A stretch of 64,000 bases of DNA from contig DATMXP010000027.1 of NCBI GenBank assembly GCA_035561515.1, positions 62,001 through 126,000 on the forward strand, written 5' to 3'. The notes beneath the pieces are model-generated. The model searched no databases, was not told the origin of the DNA, and saw only the letters and a program-made list of their open reading frames with translations. Origin of the DNA: Terriglobales bacterium (GTDB lineage Bacteria > Acidobacteriota > Terriglobia > Terriglobales > Acidobacteriaceae). Below are positions 17,086 to 25,418 of the stretch, in pieces (the stretch's first letter is position 1; each line of letters opens with the position of its first letter). The translations under genes were made by a program, and so were the position numbers.

Positions 17086-17692
17086 AATTCCTCGCTATCG
17101 CGTATCCGAACGCAATGTGAATTCCCGCGAAGCCTGCCACCATCCACGCCAGTGCCCACGACATCGGCGTCAACCACGCGGCCACGCCCAGTGCCATAAA
17201 GCAGATTCCCATTACCGGCACGATGCGGATCGAGAACGCTCCACCCGTCATCACTGCAGTCCCATAAAGGAACAGCCACATCCCCGGGATGGCATTGATT
17301 GCGTTGTGGTAATAGAGAACCGGTGTCAGTACTGCTCCTGCGAAGAGCGGAGGAGCCAGGCCCAATGCGAAGCGCTGTCCCGGCGCAGCCAGCAGTACCA
17401 CTCCGGTGCGAGTCGCTTTCAGGTACATCGACCACAACGTAATGGCCGCTCCGATTACCGCTTCACCTAGCCAAACCGCAATCCAGTGTTGCAGGTACAC
17501 CTGGTGGCTCGCGATCAGAGCGGCGCCGATCGCTGTTACTCCCACCGCCACCAATCCCCATCCGGGTACCGCCGTGAATGGACCCGACACTTCCATGGTC
17601 CGCCTGATAAATCGCAGGTCTTCGATGGCGTGTTCGGGAGGCGAAAATTCGAGAGAGGGCTTGTTGGTTCGACACCGTCGGACGGAGGGCAT
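17075..17692 (-). CDS. Multi-pass membrane protein of unknown function
   Basis: A 205-residue protein with a soluble N-terminus of about 40 residues (HAIEDLRFIRRTME) followed by five to six hydrophobic segments rich in Gly, Ala and Val. I do not recognise a catalytic motif. It is coupled to the wHTH regulator by an 11-base overlap. The pairing of a wHTH regulator with a small membrane protein beginning with an IRRTME-like stretch recurs in Acidobacteriota, which suggests a common unit; this is from memory and not checked. Confidence 0.75.
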   Translation of the reverse strand: MPSVRRCRTNKPSLEFSPPEHAIEDLRFIRRTMEVSGPFTAVPGWGLVAVGVTAIGAALIASHQVYLQHWIAVWLGEAVIGAAITLWSMYLKATRTGVVLLAAPGQRFALGLAPPLFAGAVLTPVLYYHNAINAIPGMWLFLYGTAVMTGGAFSIRIVPVMGICFMALGVAAWLTPMSWALAWMVAGFAGIHIAFGYAIARNYGG

Positions 17693-17757
17693 ATGAGCCG
17701 GAGCTTATTCCGGTTCCGATTGGTCGTCAAGTACTTTGCCGCCCAAAGTCGGGGCGC

Positions 17758-18465
17758 TCATGCTGACTCTACCGCCATCTCGAGCGAGTACCGTATCGCT
17801 GCTCGCGCCAGCAGACGCGTCGAATCCAGCGTAGGCAAAGGAGAATTTCCATCATTCATGATCAGCGGAATCTCTGTGCAACCCAGTACGACCGCATCGC
17901 AACCCTGCTGCTTCAGTCCGCCGATTACCTTTTGAAAATACGCAACCGCGTGGTCCGTGAAGATGCCGTGTACCAGTTCCTTGAAGATGATCTCGTTGAT
18001 CCGAACGCGTTCTTCTTCCGACGGCCGCGCGAATTCCAGCCCGACAGCCGTCAGTTTCGATGGGTAGACTTCGCTTTCCACCAGGTATTTCGTGCCGGTC
18101 AGTCCGATCTTGCGGAAGCCACGCCTCTTAGCCTCCTGCGCGACCACTTCCGCGATGTGCAGCCACGGCAGCGGCGTTTGCGGTTCCATGTACTGCATTG
18201 CTTTGTGGACGGTGTTATCCGGGCAGATTGCGAACTCGGCGCCAGCCTTCTTCAGCTTGTGCGCCGAAGAGAGCATCAACTCACCAACGCCACGCCAGTC
18301 GTCGCGGTCGATGTACTTCATGTATTCAGCCAGAGAATATCCATGCACGCTGATCTGCGGATGATCGTGCTCGCCCATGAACTGTTCGCTCTCCAGGCAA
18401 ATAGTCCGGTAGCAAAGGGCTGCTCCTTCCGAACTGACCGCGACAATTCCGATATGTTTCGGCAT
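17758..18465 (-). CDS. Aspartate/glutamate racemase-family protein
   Basis: A 235-residue cytosolic protein of the Asp/Glu/hydantoin racemase fold. The two catalytic cysteines are in CPDNTVH (where most members have CNTxH) and in LGCTEIPLI, so both acid-base residues are present. It probably interconverts L- and D-amino acids without a cofactor; the substrate is open. The start MPKHIGIVAV is at the ATG ending at 18465. The neighbour on the same strand is a radical SAM gene 53 bases upstream. Confidence 0.88.
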   Translation of the reverse strand: MPKHIGIVAVSSEGAALCYRTICLESEQFMGEHDHPQISVHGYSLAEYMKYIDRDDWRGVGELMLSSAHKLKKAGAEFAICPDNTVHKAMQYMEPQTPLPWLHIAEVVAQEAKRRGFRKIGLTGTKYLVESEVYPSKLTAVGLEFARPSEEERVRINEIIFKELVHGIFTDHAVAYFQKVIGGLKQQGCDAVVLGCTEIPLIMNDGNSPLPTLDSTRLLARAAIRYSLEMAVESA

Positions 18466-18518
18466 GAGCGGATTCTACTCGAAGAAACTACGGATATGTT
18501 TTAGCTGAGCCTGGGGAT

Positions 18519-19565
18519 TTAGTCGCCGGTGGAAGACGATGTCTGGATGTGGACCAGTTCGCCATCGGGCTGCTGCATGGGAGGTGTCGCACGCTGTTTT
18601 CCACGCCAGCCATCGATGAATGACACCTGGTGAACGCAGGATACGGTGCAGTGCGGCGCGCAACTTTTTTCGGTCACGTACTCGCGGCGGATGTCGTCCA
18701 CCGTGTAGTCCTTCAGCGGCTTCGCCGGATACCCGCGCTGCTGAGAGCAGTAGTGGACCAGCCCATCTTCGCAGATATAGAGGTATCTCGCGCCCGAGCG
18801 GCAGCGCCAGTCATTGGGACGTCCGGCAGCAATGTTGTCCTGAAATCCGTTGATCCGTGAGTAGTTGGTTTTTTCCATCGCCTTCATGGCGTGGTAAACA
18901 CGTCGCTCTTCCTCACCCAGCGGCATCAACTGGCCGTCACCGTTGTGGATAATGCCGACCGTCGAAGTGAAGCCCAGCGAGAGCGCCCGCTGTCCAACCA
19001 TGAGTGCGTCGTTCGGATTTTTGATTCCTCCGCCGACGACCGAGTTGATGTTCACGTGGAACTCGGCATGTTGCGAGAGCAACTGCAATTTTTTGTCGAG
19101 GACCTTCAGGCTCTTCTTCGAAACTTCGTCCGGAGTGACGTTGTCGATCGAGATCTGAAGATGTTCCAGTCCAGCCCGGTTCAGCCGCTGAATGCGTTCG
19201 ACCGTCAGCAGGTAACCGTTGGTAATCAGTCCAGCCATCATGCCGTGCTTACGAGCCCGGCCAATGATGTCATCCAATTGGGGGTGCAGCAGCGGTTCGC
19301 CGCCGCTAATCGTCATGATGGTGGTGCCCAGGGAAGCGAGTTTGTCGACTCGCTGGAACATCGTCTCCAGCGGCACTGGATTGCTGGTCTTGTCGTATTC
19401 GTTGCAGTACGTGCACGCCAGATTGCACCGGCGCATGGGGACAATGTGGGCCAGCACGGGATGGTCCGTCGACACCAGGGCCTTCGCGATCAACTTCCAT
19501 TCGCGTGCGTGCCGGTGAGCGGCTCTCAATTTGCGCTGTAAACGGAGTTTCAGTCCCATCCTCAA
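18519..19565 (-). CDS. Radical SAM protein with C-terminal SPASM-like cysteines
   Basis: A 348-residue protein with the radical SAM cluster motif CNLACTYC (Cys-x3-Cys-x2-Cys) near residue 48, the GGEP motif ([11 protein letters not shown]), and a C-terminal set of cysteines ([20 protein letters not shown]) that could bind an auxiliary iron-sulfur cluster. Such enzymes modify peptides, cofactors or lipids by radical chemistry; no substrate peptide gene is visible nearby. A long noncoding region lies upstream. Confidence 0.87.
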   Translation of the reverse strand: MRMGLKLRLQRKLRAAHRHAREWKLIAKALVSTDHPVLAHIVPMRRCNLACTYCNEYDKTSNPVPLETMFQRVDKLASLGTTIMTISGGEPLLHPQLDDIIGRARKHGMMAGLITNGYLLTVERIQRLNRAGLEHLQISIDNVTPDEVSKKSLKVLDKKLQLLSQHAEFHVNINSVVGGGIKNPNDALMVGQRALSLGFTSTVGIIHNGDGQLMPLGEEERRVYHAMKAMEKTNYSRINGFQDNIAAGRPNDWRCRSGARYLYICEDGLVHYCSQQRGYPAKPLKDYTVDDIRREYVTEKSCAPHCTVSCVHQVSFIDGWRGKQRATPPMQQPDGELVHIQTSSSTGD

Positions 19566-19691
19566 CGGTGATTAGAGCACAACCTTGCGCTAAGTGATTC
19601 AAAACATTGCCGGATGGGTGTTTTCACGCCCTGAACGGTAGCCAGCGACATTCGAAAAGTGACGGCGAAGTTCCTGCGTTTGGGCAAAAAT

Positions 19692-19729
19692 AAACCGGCG
19701 CCATTCTCCCCCGAGACATGCGCCGGTTT
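19692..19729. terminator. Isolated bidirectional terminator
   Basis: AAACCGGCGC and GCGCCGGTTT form a 10-base stem with an 18-base loop, T-rich on both strands (TTTTATT on +, TTTATTTTT on -). It is not adjacent to any coding gene end, so it may close a small RNA. Confidence 0.7.
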
Positions 19730-20062
19730 TATTAGGAGTCCCACCCTGTTGTTGAGGGCTCCTAAAACAGAGGGCCGATTACTGCGGGCCGAATCTTCTA
19801 AAACGAACCAATTTGGGACCCATTACAGATTGGGGGATGGCCAGCGCCAAATTACGCCTGCACTGACTGTCGATGGTTAACATGAAGGCTGTTGGCTTCC
19901 CGGTCAACCTGAAATACCGCATGAGTATTGCTCTTTTCGATACCGTGAACCTTCCGTGTCATCAGCAGTACTGACATTTTCGACACGGAGGGGCATTCCC
20001 GTTTTGGGCGTGCAGAGATATATGGGGCAGTGATATAAATGCCCACGTTAATAGTTGGTAAT

Positions 20063-20144
20063 CCCCGAATGGGGCAAACGGGCGGATTTGTCGATTTATT
20101 TTGTTATATACCCGCCCTCAACGAGTATTCGGGGGAGGCCCCCC
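20063..20144 (+). promoter_or_regulatory. Structured leader of the PIN-protein gene, ribosome site inside a hairpin
   Basis: Three GC-rich inverted repeats stand in a row: CCCCGAATGGGG (20063-20074), GGGCGG paired with CCGCCC (20080-20085 and 20112-20117), and GGGGG-AGG-CCCCC (20131-20143). The last one contains the GGGGGAGG that would serve as Shine-Dalgarno sequence for TTG 20146, so it could block translation until opened. Confidence 0.45.
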
Positions 20145-20145
20145 T

Positions 20146-21276
20146 TTGGATCTATACATAGTTAGACTGATATTTGTCCTTCTTGTTGGCCTGGCGTGTT
20201 TTGTTCTACGACCATTCGGCTTGGCCAAGTGGCCCGATCTAGGTCTCGGCCTAGTAATTGGGTTGTGTATCGTCCTCTTCGAAATGCGGTTGAGGCAGGT
20301 CAGCCTCAAACGCCTTATCGGTGCCGCCATTGGCAGCATCCTGGGGATCGTCGGCGCATTCCTGTTCAGCACCGTCATCCGCAACAGCATCGCTCCCGGA
20401 AGCACCCAGAGCTTCCTGATGCTGGTGATCATGCTGTTCATGGCTTATGTCGGCCTGATCGTCGGTGCGAATAAAGGTGACCTGCTGAACCTCTCCGCTC
20501 TCGGCGGAATTTTTGGCGGAGAAAAACAGGGTAAAAAGAGCCAGAAGATCCTCGACACCTCCGTCATCATCGACGGGCGTATCGCCGATATCTCCGAGAC
20601 CGGTTTCCTCGATGGCGTACTGGTGATCCCGCAGTTCGTGCTGCGTGAACTACAGTTGGTTGCCGATTCGGCGGACCCGCTCAAGCGGAATCGCGGTCGC
20701 CGCGGCCTCGACATCCTTCAGCGCATCCAGAAGATTGCAACGGTTCAGGTGCAGATCGTCGAAGACGACTACCCCAGCATCCGTGAAGTCGACATGAAAC
20801 TGATCGAACTCGCCAAGGAGTTCGAAGCGAAGATCATTACCAACGACTTCAACCTTAATAAGGTTGCGCAACTGCAAGGGGTCGAAGTTCTCAACATCAA
20901 CGAGCTGGCCAACGCCCTCAAGCCCATCGTTCTTCCGGGCGAAGCCATGCGTGTATTCATCCTGAAGGAAGGGAAGGAATACAACCAGGGCGTCGCCTAC
21001 CTTGACGACGGCACCATGGTCGTCGTGGATAATGCGCGGAAGATGATCGGGAAGACGGTTGACGTTGCGGTCACGTCCGTACTCCAGACCACCGCCGGCA
21101 AGATGATTTTCGGCAAGTTCGACGAGCGAGGCGTCACCTCGGTTCAGCCCGCGCGTCCGGCACCCGAGCAGCATCGGAAGGCGGGCGCCACGCCGATTCC
21201 GACTTCGACTCCGGTCGGCGGAACGCAGACCTCAAACGGCTCAACAACCGTAAGCACCGAACGCCAGGGCGAGTAG
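20146..21276 (+). CDS. YacL-like membrane PIN/TRAM-domain protein
   Basis: A 376-residue protein with four N-terminal membrane helices (IVRLIFVLLVGLACFVL and following), then a PIN nuclease-like domain beginning ILDTSVIIDGRIADI, with further acids in the domain (GRRGLDIL, IITNDFNLN), then a TRAM-like RNA-binding domain (GVAYLDDGTMVVV). The tail of about 45 residues is low-complexity Pro/Thr/Ser. This is the layout of B. subtilis YacL. The start is TTG 20146, preceded by GGGGGAGG; TTG 20101 would add 15 residues with no hydrophobic character. Confidence 0.87.
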   Translation: MDLYIVRLIFVLLVGLACFVLRPFGLAKWPDLGLGLVIGLCIVLFEMRLRQVSLKRLIGAAIGSILGIVGAFLFSTVIRNSIAPGSTQSFLMLVIMLFMAYVGLIVGANKGDLLNLSALGGIFGGEKQGKKSQKILDTSVIIDGRIADISETGFLDGVLVIPQFVLRELQLVADSADPLKRNRGRRGLDILQRIQKIATVQVQIVEDDYPSIREVDMKLIELAKEFEAKIITNDFNLNKVAQLQGVEVLNINELANALKPIVLPGEAMRVFILKEGKEYNQGVAYLDDGTMVVVDNARKMIGKTVDVAVTSVLQTTAGKMIFGKFDERGVTSVQPARPAPEQHRKAGATPIPTSTPVGGTQTSNGSTTVSTERQGE

Positions 21277-21286
21277 TTAGCACGAA

Positions 21287-21317
21287 GCGCGGAGCGCAAT
21301 GCTCCGCGCCTGCTTTT
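21287..21317 (+). terminator. Terminator after the PIN-protein gene
   Basis: GCGCGGAGC, loop GCAAT, GCTCCGCGC, then CTGCTTTTC, starting 11 bases past the stop codon. Confidence 0.8.
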
Positions 21318-21373
21318 CTCCTAAACACGAGTTCTGAACGGATACCCTCCCCCCTCCCCCCACCAGCTATGAA

Positions 21374-21469
21374 AGCAAAGCACTTACACGACGGACCATG
21401 AAAACAAAGGACTTATAAGTTGCTGATTCTACAGCTACTTACAGCATCAATTTGATAACAAAGAACTTA
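21374..21469 (+). repeat. Direct repeats AACAAAG(G/A)ACTTA
   Basis: Copies at 21374-21386 (AGCAAAGCACTTA), 21403-21415 (AACAAAGGACTTA) and 21457-21469 (AACAAAGAACTTA), with a weaker fourth at 21664-21676 (AATGAGGAACTTA). Spacing is irregular (29 and 54 bases). Confidence 0.55.
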
Positions 21470-21565
21470 GCTGCGAGCTCTCGCTTTTAGCTCTTGGCTA
21501 TTAGCTCTCAGTCGGCGAAACCGAAAACCTGGCCGGACGTCTTCGCCACAGTCAGTAGCAACTGC

Positions 21566-21585
21566 GGCGGACAGGAGTGTCCGCC
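21566..21585. repeat. Perfect 8-base hairpin GGCGGACA/TGTCCGCC
   Basis: An 8-base perfect stem with loop GGAG, no T-tract. It looks like a dispersed intergenic hairpin rather than a terminator. Confidence 0.5.
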
Positions 21586-21758
21586 CTACACCGCCTACAT
21601 TTTCAGAATAGCAACTTGGGTGGGGGTAACATGCCAACATCCCGAAATTTATATTTGCCGTTAAATGAGGAACTTACGTGAAAATGAGGCCCTGGACCCC
21701 CTTGACAACTTCATTGGAGGAGCCGTTCACAGCCTAAGTTGAGAGCTCAGTGTGGGGA

Positions 21759-21764
21759 TATAAT
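21759..21764 (+). promoter_or_regulatory. TATAAT -10 box upstream of the first wHTH-hydrolase gene
   Basis: TATAAT lies in GGGATATAAT followed by CCGTGGGGT. The same block recurs upstream of the second paralogue (23086-23091), so it is conserved with the gene. No good -35 hexamer is visible at 17 bases. Confidence 0.45.
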
Positions 21765-21830
21765 TCTGCGCCGTGGGGTAGGCTCGCCAGAGCCGCAGAC
21801 AAGTCCGACCGTCTGGAAGGGTATCGGTTC

Positions 21831-23042
21831 ATGGTCTACCGTTTCGCCGATTTTGAATTGAATACAACCGAGCGCCGTCTCGCTCGCGCAGGAGAGTTCA
21901 TTTCTCTGCGCGCCAAAGTATTCGATACCCTTTGTGTTCTGGTCGAAGGTCACGGCCGTCTGCTTCGCAAGGACGAACTGATTCAAAAGCTTTGGCCCGA
22001 CAGCGTCGTTGAGGAAAACAATCTCGACCACAATATTTCCAAGCTGCGTCGAGCCTTGGGCGAAGACGGAACGAAGAAGTTCATTGAAACGGTTCCCCGG
22101 CAGGGCTACCGTTTTGTCGCCGAAGTCACCGCACCTGTTGAAACGGATACCCAGACAAAACCTGATCAAGAACATGCTGTGGTTCCTGCTCCACCTCTGA
22201 TCTCCCAGGAGGTCCGGTTCTTCACGGCAGCCGATGGCGCACGGATCGCCTACTCCGTCGCGGGGAAAGGTCCCGTTCTCGTTAAGGCAGCAAACTGGTT
22301 GAATCATCTTGAGTTTGAACTCAAGAGTCCTATCTGGCGCCACTGGCTACCTATTCTGACGGCTAACAACACTCTCGTCCGTTATGACGAGCGGGGAAAC
22401 GGCCTCTCGAGCTGGAACATTCATGACTTCTCGTTCGAGGCATGGGTCCGTGATTTTGAACAGCTCATCGACGAACTGGAGTTAGAAAAATTCTCTCTCC
22501 TCGGCATTTCTCAAGGCGCCGCTGTCGCGGTTTCTTACGCGGCCAAACATCCTGAACGCGTCGACAAGCTGATCCTGTATGGTTCGTTTGCCCGCGGCTG
22601 GATGAATCGACCGATCGCCGGCGAAATTGAACGCAGAAATGCGCTGCTTACCCTGGTGAGACTGGGCTGGGGCAAAGACAATCCAGCCTTCCGGCAGATG
22701 TGGACGACGTTGTTTATGCCGGACGGCCTTGCCGAGCACCAGAATTGGTTCAACGAACTTCAGCGGGTTACGACGTCGCCGGAGAATGCGGTCCAGTTGC
22801 TGGACGCCGGCGGTCGAATCGACGTGGTAGACCTGTTGCCTAAGGTGCAGTCTCCTGCCCTCGTTATGCATTGTTCCGGAGACGAAGCGGTCCCGATCAC
22901 GGAAGGACGTCTTGTTGCTTCGCGCATTCCGGGTTCCCAGTTCGTGGAACTACCCAGCCGTAACCATCTCGTGATTCATACCGAACCCGCATGGCCAATA
23001 TTTGTCCGAGAACTTTCGCAGTTCATGGGATGGCGACTTTAG
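21831..23042 (+). CDS. wHTH (OmpR/CadC-type) - alpha/beta hydrolase fusion, copy 1
   Basis: A 403-residue protein. Residues 1-100 are an OmpR/PhoB-type winged helix (FADFELNTTERRL, LRAKVFDTL, EENNLDHNISKLRRAL, RFVAEV). Residues about 125-400 are an alpha/beta hydrolase: nucleophile elbow GISQG with Ser227, acid in GDEAVPITEG, and His in SRNHLVIH. No membrane helix is seen, so this is a soluble regulator that may sense a hydrolysable ligand. The start is ATG 21831 before the conserved MVYRF. It is a tandem duplicate of the next gene, sharing over half its residues by eye. Confidence 0.88.
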   Translation: MVYRFADFELNTTERRLARAGEFISLRAKVFDTLCVLVEGHGRLLRKDELIQKLWPDSVVEENNLDHNISKLRRALGEDGTKKFIETVPRQGYRFVAEVTAPVETDTQTKPDQEHAVVPAPPLISQEVRFFTAADGARIAYSVAGKGPVLVKAANWLNHLEFELKSPIWRHWLPILTANNTLVRYDERGNGLSSWNIHDFSFEAWVRDFEQLIDELELEKFSLLGISQGAAVAVSYAAKHPERVDKLILYGSFARGWMNRPIAGEIERRNALLTLVRLGWGKDNPAFRQMWTTLFMPDGLAEHQNWFNELQRVTTSPENAVQLLDAGGRIDVVDLLPKVQSPALVMHCSGDEAVPITEGRLVASRIPGSQFVELPSRNHLVIHTEPAWPIFVRELSQFMGWRL

Positions 23043-23085
23043 AAGAAAACAGTGGCGCTTCATTCGGAACACAGCAAAGACGGGA

Positions 23086-23091
23086 TATAAT
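23086..23091 (+). promoter_or_regulatory. TATAAT -10 box upstream of the second wHTH-hydrolase gene
   Basis: TATAAT again stands in GGGATATAAT, followed by ACCGTGGGGT and a GGCTCG-rich leader, matching the block upstream of copy 1. The duplication therefore included its promoter. Confidence 0.45.
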
Positions 23092-23163
23092 CTTCGACCG
23101 TGGGGTGGCGGCTCGCCCGAGCCATATGCGGACTTCCAACCGTCTTGATTGAGGTGACGGTTC

Positions 23164-24408
23164 ATGGTCTACCGTTTTGCAGAATTTGAACTGGACGCTA
23201 CTGAGCGCCGTCTCGCTCGCGCAGGAGAGTTCATTTCTCTGCGCGCCAAGGTATTCGATACGCTGTGCGTCCTCGTTGAGAATCACGGCCGCCTACTGCG
23301 TAAAGACGAACTGATGAAGCGGGTATGGCCTGACAGCATCGTCGAAGAAAACAACCTGGATCACAACATCTCAAAGTTGCGCCGTGCTCTCGGGGAAGGT
23401 GCCAACGGAAGCAAGTTCATCGAAACGGTTCCGCGCCTCGGTTACCGCTTCGTGGCGCAAGTCGAGCAGGTCGTTACTCCGTCACTGGTTACAGCGGTTC
23501 AACCTGCTTCCAGTGACGAGGAAGATATTCCCGAACAGGAGATCAACTTCTTCACCACGAGTGACGGTGTACGCATCGCGTACGCGATTGGGGGAAGTGG
23601 TCCGCCACTCGTGCGCGCTATCGACTGGATCAATCATCTCGACTTCGAGTGGAAGAACCCGTTCATACGCCGCTGGTTGCTTGACGTTATGAAGCACCAC
23701 ACTTTGGTCCGCTACGACCAGAGGGGGAGCGGACTCTCTGATTGGAACGTTGTTGACTTTTCGTTCGAACGCTCCGTCCAGGACCTGGAAGAACTGATAG
23801 CGGTCACCGGAGTCGATCAATTCACCATGCTCGGCAGTTGCCAAGGGGGAGCGGTCGCAACGGCGTATGCAATTCGCAATCCCAAGCGTGTGAAGCGCCT
23901 GATCCTGAACGGCGCCTTTGCCCGCGGTTGGCCTCCTCCCGATGACATGCTCGTCGAGCAATTCAATGCACTCCTGACCCTGATACGGCTCGGCTGGGGG
24001 AAAGACAATCCAGCCTTTCGGCAGCTTTGGACCACCCTCTTCATGCCGGATGCTTCGCCGGCAGAAATGAACTGGATGAACGAACTGCAACGGATCACTT
24101 CGTCTCCGGAGAACGCGGTGCGCATGCTGTCCGAGTTCCCCAAAATTAACATTCTCGATCAGCTGCCGAACGTCTGCTGTCCAACTCTCGTCATGCACTC
24201 GCGTGATGATGCCGCTGTTCCTGTGAATGAGGGACGGTTGATAGCGTCGCGCATTCGTGGCGCTCGTTTCGTGGAATTGCAGAGCCGGAACCACCTGGTC
24301 AGTCCAGGCGATCCCGCATGGGGAGATTACATTCGGGAAGTTGCAGGTTTTTTGGGATGGAAGGAAGCATCCGAAAGCCCGATGAAACGAAGTGCCGGGC
24401 AGAATTGA
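23164..24408 (+). CDS. wHTH (OmpR/CadC-type) - alpha/beta hydrolase fusion, copy 2 (Cys at the nucleophile site)
   Basis: A 414-residue paralogue of the preceding gene with the same layout: winged helix at residues 1-100, hydrolase at about 125-405. The nucleophile elbow reads GSCQG, so the residue at the Ser position of copy 1 is Cys226; the acid (SRDDAAVPVNEG) and His (SRNHLVSPG) are kept. A Cys nucleophile is known in dienelactone hydrolases, so activity is possible but could be altered or turned to binding. The start is ATG 23164. The gene ends at a bidirectional terminator shared with the convergent methyltransferase gene. Confidence 0.88.
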   Translation: MVYRFAEFELDATERRLARAGEFISLRAKVFDTLCVLVENHGRLLRKDELMKRVWPDSIVEENNLDHNISKLRRALGEGANGSKFIETVPRLGYRFVAQVEQVVTPSLVTAVQPASSDEEDIPEQEINFFTTSDGVRIAYAIGGSGPPLVRAIDWINHLDFEWKNPFIRRWLLDVMKHHTLVRYDQRGSGLSDWNVVDFSFERSVQDLEELIAVTGVDQFTMLGSCQGGAVATAYAIRNPKRVKRLILNGAFARGWPPPDDMLVEQFNALLTLIRLGWGKDNPAFRQLWTTLFMPDASPAEMNWMNELQRITSSPENAVRMLSEFPKINILDQLPNVCCPTLVMHSRDDAAVPVNEGRLIASRIRGARFVELQSRNHLVSPGDPAWGDYIREVAGFLGWKEASESPMKRSAGQN

Positions 24409-24411
24409 AAA

Positions 24412-24441
24412 AGCGGCTTGGAACGGTTCGTCCAAGCCGCT
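24412..24441. terminator. Bidirectional terminator between convergent genes
   Basis: AGCGGCTTGGA and TCCAAGCCGCT form an 11-base perfect stem with an 8-base loop, located between the stops at 24408 (+) and 24449 (-). Confidence 0.8.
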
Positions 24442-24448
24442 GGGGTAA

Positions 24449-25222
24449 TTACGCTGCTGAGTTGGCAGCGTATTTCCGCGAAGGAGCCTGATAAGCCTTC
24501 GTTGCGGGGATGAGCATCGGCACGCTTTCGCGGTACTTTGCATATTTGTCACCGTGCACCATGATGAGATCGTTTTCTTCCCAGCGGATCGCCATCAGGA
24601 TGTAGGCCGAGGTCATGATGGCGAACACAAGGTGCGTGATCGTCATGGTGGGCGTGGCCCAGAAGGTGAGGAACCAGCCCACATAGAGCGGATGGCGCAC
24701 GTACTTGTAGAACAGCGGAGTCCGGAACTTCAGGTGCGTGTAAGGCTGCCCGGTCAAGTAGAGCCAAACCTGGCGCAAGCCGAACAAATCGAAATGGTTG
24801 ATCAGGAATGTGCTGATCAGCACCAGGCCGAAGCCGAGGAAGTACACGTTGTACATCAGCGCGCGTCCGGTGTGGTTCTCGATGTTCCACACGCTTCCAC
24901 CCAGCGGCTGCCAGCAGATGAACATCAGGATGAGCGCCAGGCTGGAGAACAGGACGTAGGTGCTGCGCTCCGCCGGCTCGGGGACGACTTTGGTCCACGC
25001 CTTCTTGAACCAGGGACGAGCCATGACGCTGTGCTGGACGGCAAAAACACCGAGCAAGAGCAGGTCGATTACCAGTGCATGCAGGAACGGCGTCTCAGCG
25101 CGGGAATCCATCGACTTGGGAACGAACAAGTTTCCGATAAAGCCAACGGCGTAAAGAAAGGTGCCGAAGAACACCGCATAACAGGCGACTCCGTAAAGGA
25201 AAACAGCGATTCTCTTGATCAT
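24449..25222 (-). CDS. NnrU/MddA-family membrane methyltransferase
   Basis: A 257-residue inner-membrane protein with five to six helices. The C-terminal region has YKYVRHPLYVGWFL and RWEENDLI, the signature of isoprenylcysteine-methyltransferase-like enzymes (PEMT/NnrU/MddA). Its length and sequence pattern fit methanethiol S-methyltransferase MddA, which makes dimethyl sulfide from methanethiol, but NnrU-like proteins of other function look similar. The start is the ATG ending at 25222, with GGAGGAG shortly upstream; the frame continues ten codons further without support. Confidence 0.8.
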   Translation of the reverse strand: MIKRIAVFLYGVACYAVFFGTFLYAVGFIGNLFVPKSMDSRAETPFLHALVIDLLLLGVFAVQHSVMARPWFKKAWTKVVPEPAERSTYVLFSSLALILMFICWQPLGGSVWNIENHTGRALMYNVYFLGFGLVLISTFLINHFDLFGLRQVWLYLTGQPYTHLKFRTPLFYKYVRHPLYVGWFLTFWATPTMTITHLVFAIMTSAYILMAIRWEENDLIMVHGDKYAKYRESVPMLIPATKAYQAPSRKYAANSAA

Positions 25223-25380
25223 TGTGAATCTCCTCCGCGGTAGGGCACTCACCGTTGCCTCCGCGACTGTGGCGAGATTACGGCTGGTGGCGTCTGCGAG
25301 TCCTTGAAGGAACCTTGAACTTTTCTGAAAGAAAGATGAAATTGAATTTCATGTTCGTGACAGCTCCGAACCAAAAGAAA

Positions 25381-25400
25381 AGCACCGCCGCAGCGGTGCT
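25381..25400 (-). terminator. Terminator after the PP2C phosphatase gene
   Basis: On the minus strand AGCACCGC, loop TGCG, GCGGTGCT is followed by TTTTCTTTT, 18 bases beyond the phosphatase stop. Confidence 0.85.
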
Positions 25401-25418
25401 CTAACTACCTGATTCTGC

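Larger units (their letters stand above)
19566..20145. other. Long divergent intergenic region
   Basis: 580 bases separate the divergent radical SAM and PIN-protein genes. I see a strong bidirectional terminator at 19692-19729 and structured GC hairpins close to the PIN gene. A 64-codon minus-strand frame at 19852-20046 has no ribosome binding site or recognisable protein. The terminator has no protein gene reading into it on either side. Confidence 0.6.
21310..21830. other. Repeat-bearing intergenic region
   Basis: No gene is visible in about 500 bases. It contains three to four direct copies of an AACAAAG-N-ACTTA motif, a TTAGCTCTTGGC/TATTAGCTCTC short repeat near 21485-21510, a perfect hairpin at 21566-21585, and a TATAAT box at 21759-21764 upstream of the first wHTH-hydrolase gene. 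Confidence 0.6.

Noticed and set aside
19852..20046. 64-codon minus-strand frame in the 19.6-20.1 kb gap
   Set aside because: No ribosome site before any start, no recognisable family, and structured RNA on the opposite strand.
23482..24552. 356-codon open frame on the - strand
   Set aside because: Antisense to the second wHTH-hydrolase gene and crossing its terminator; no conserved motif.
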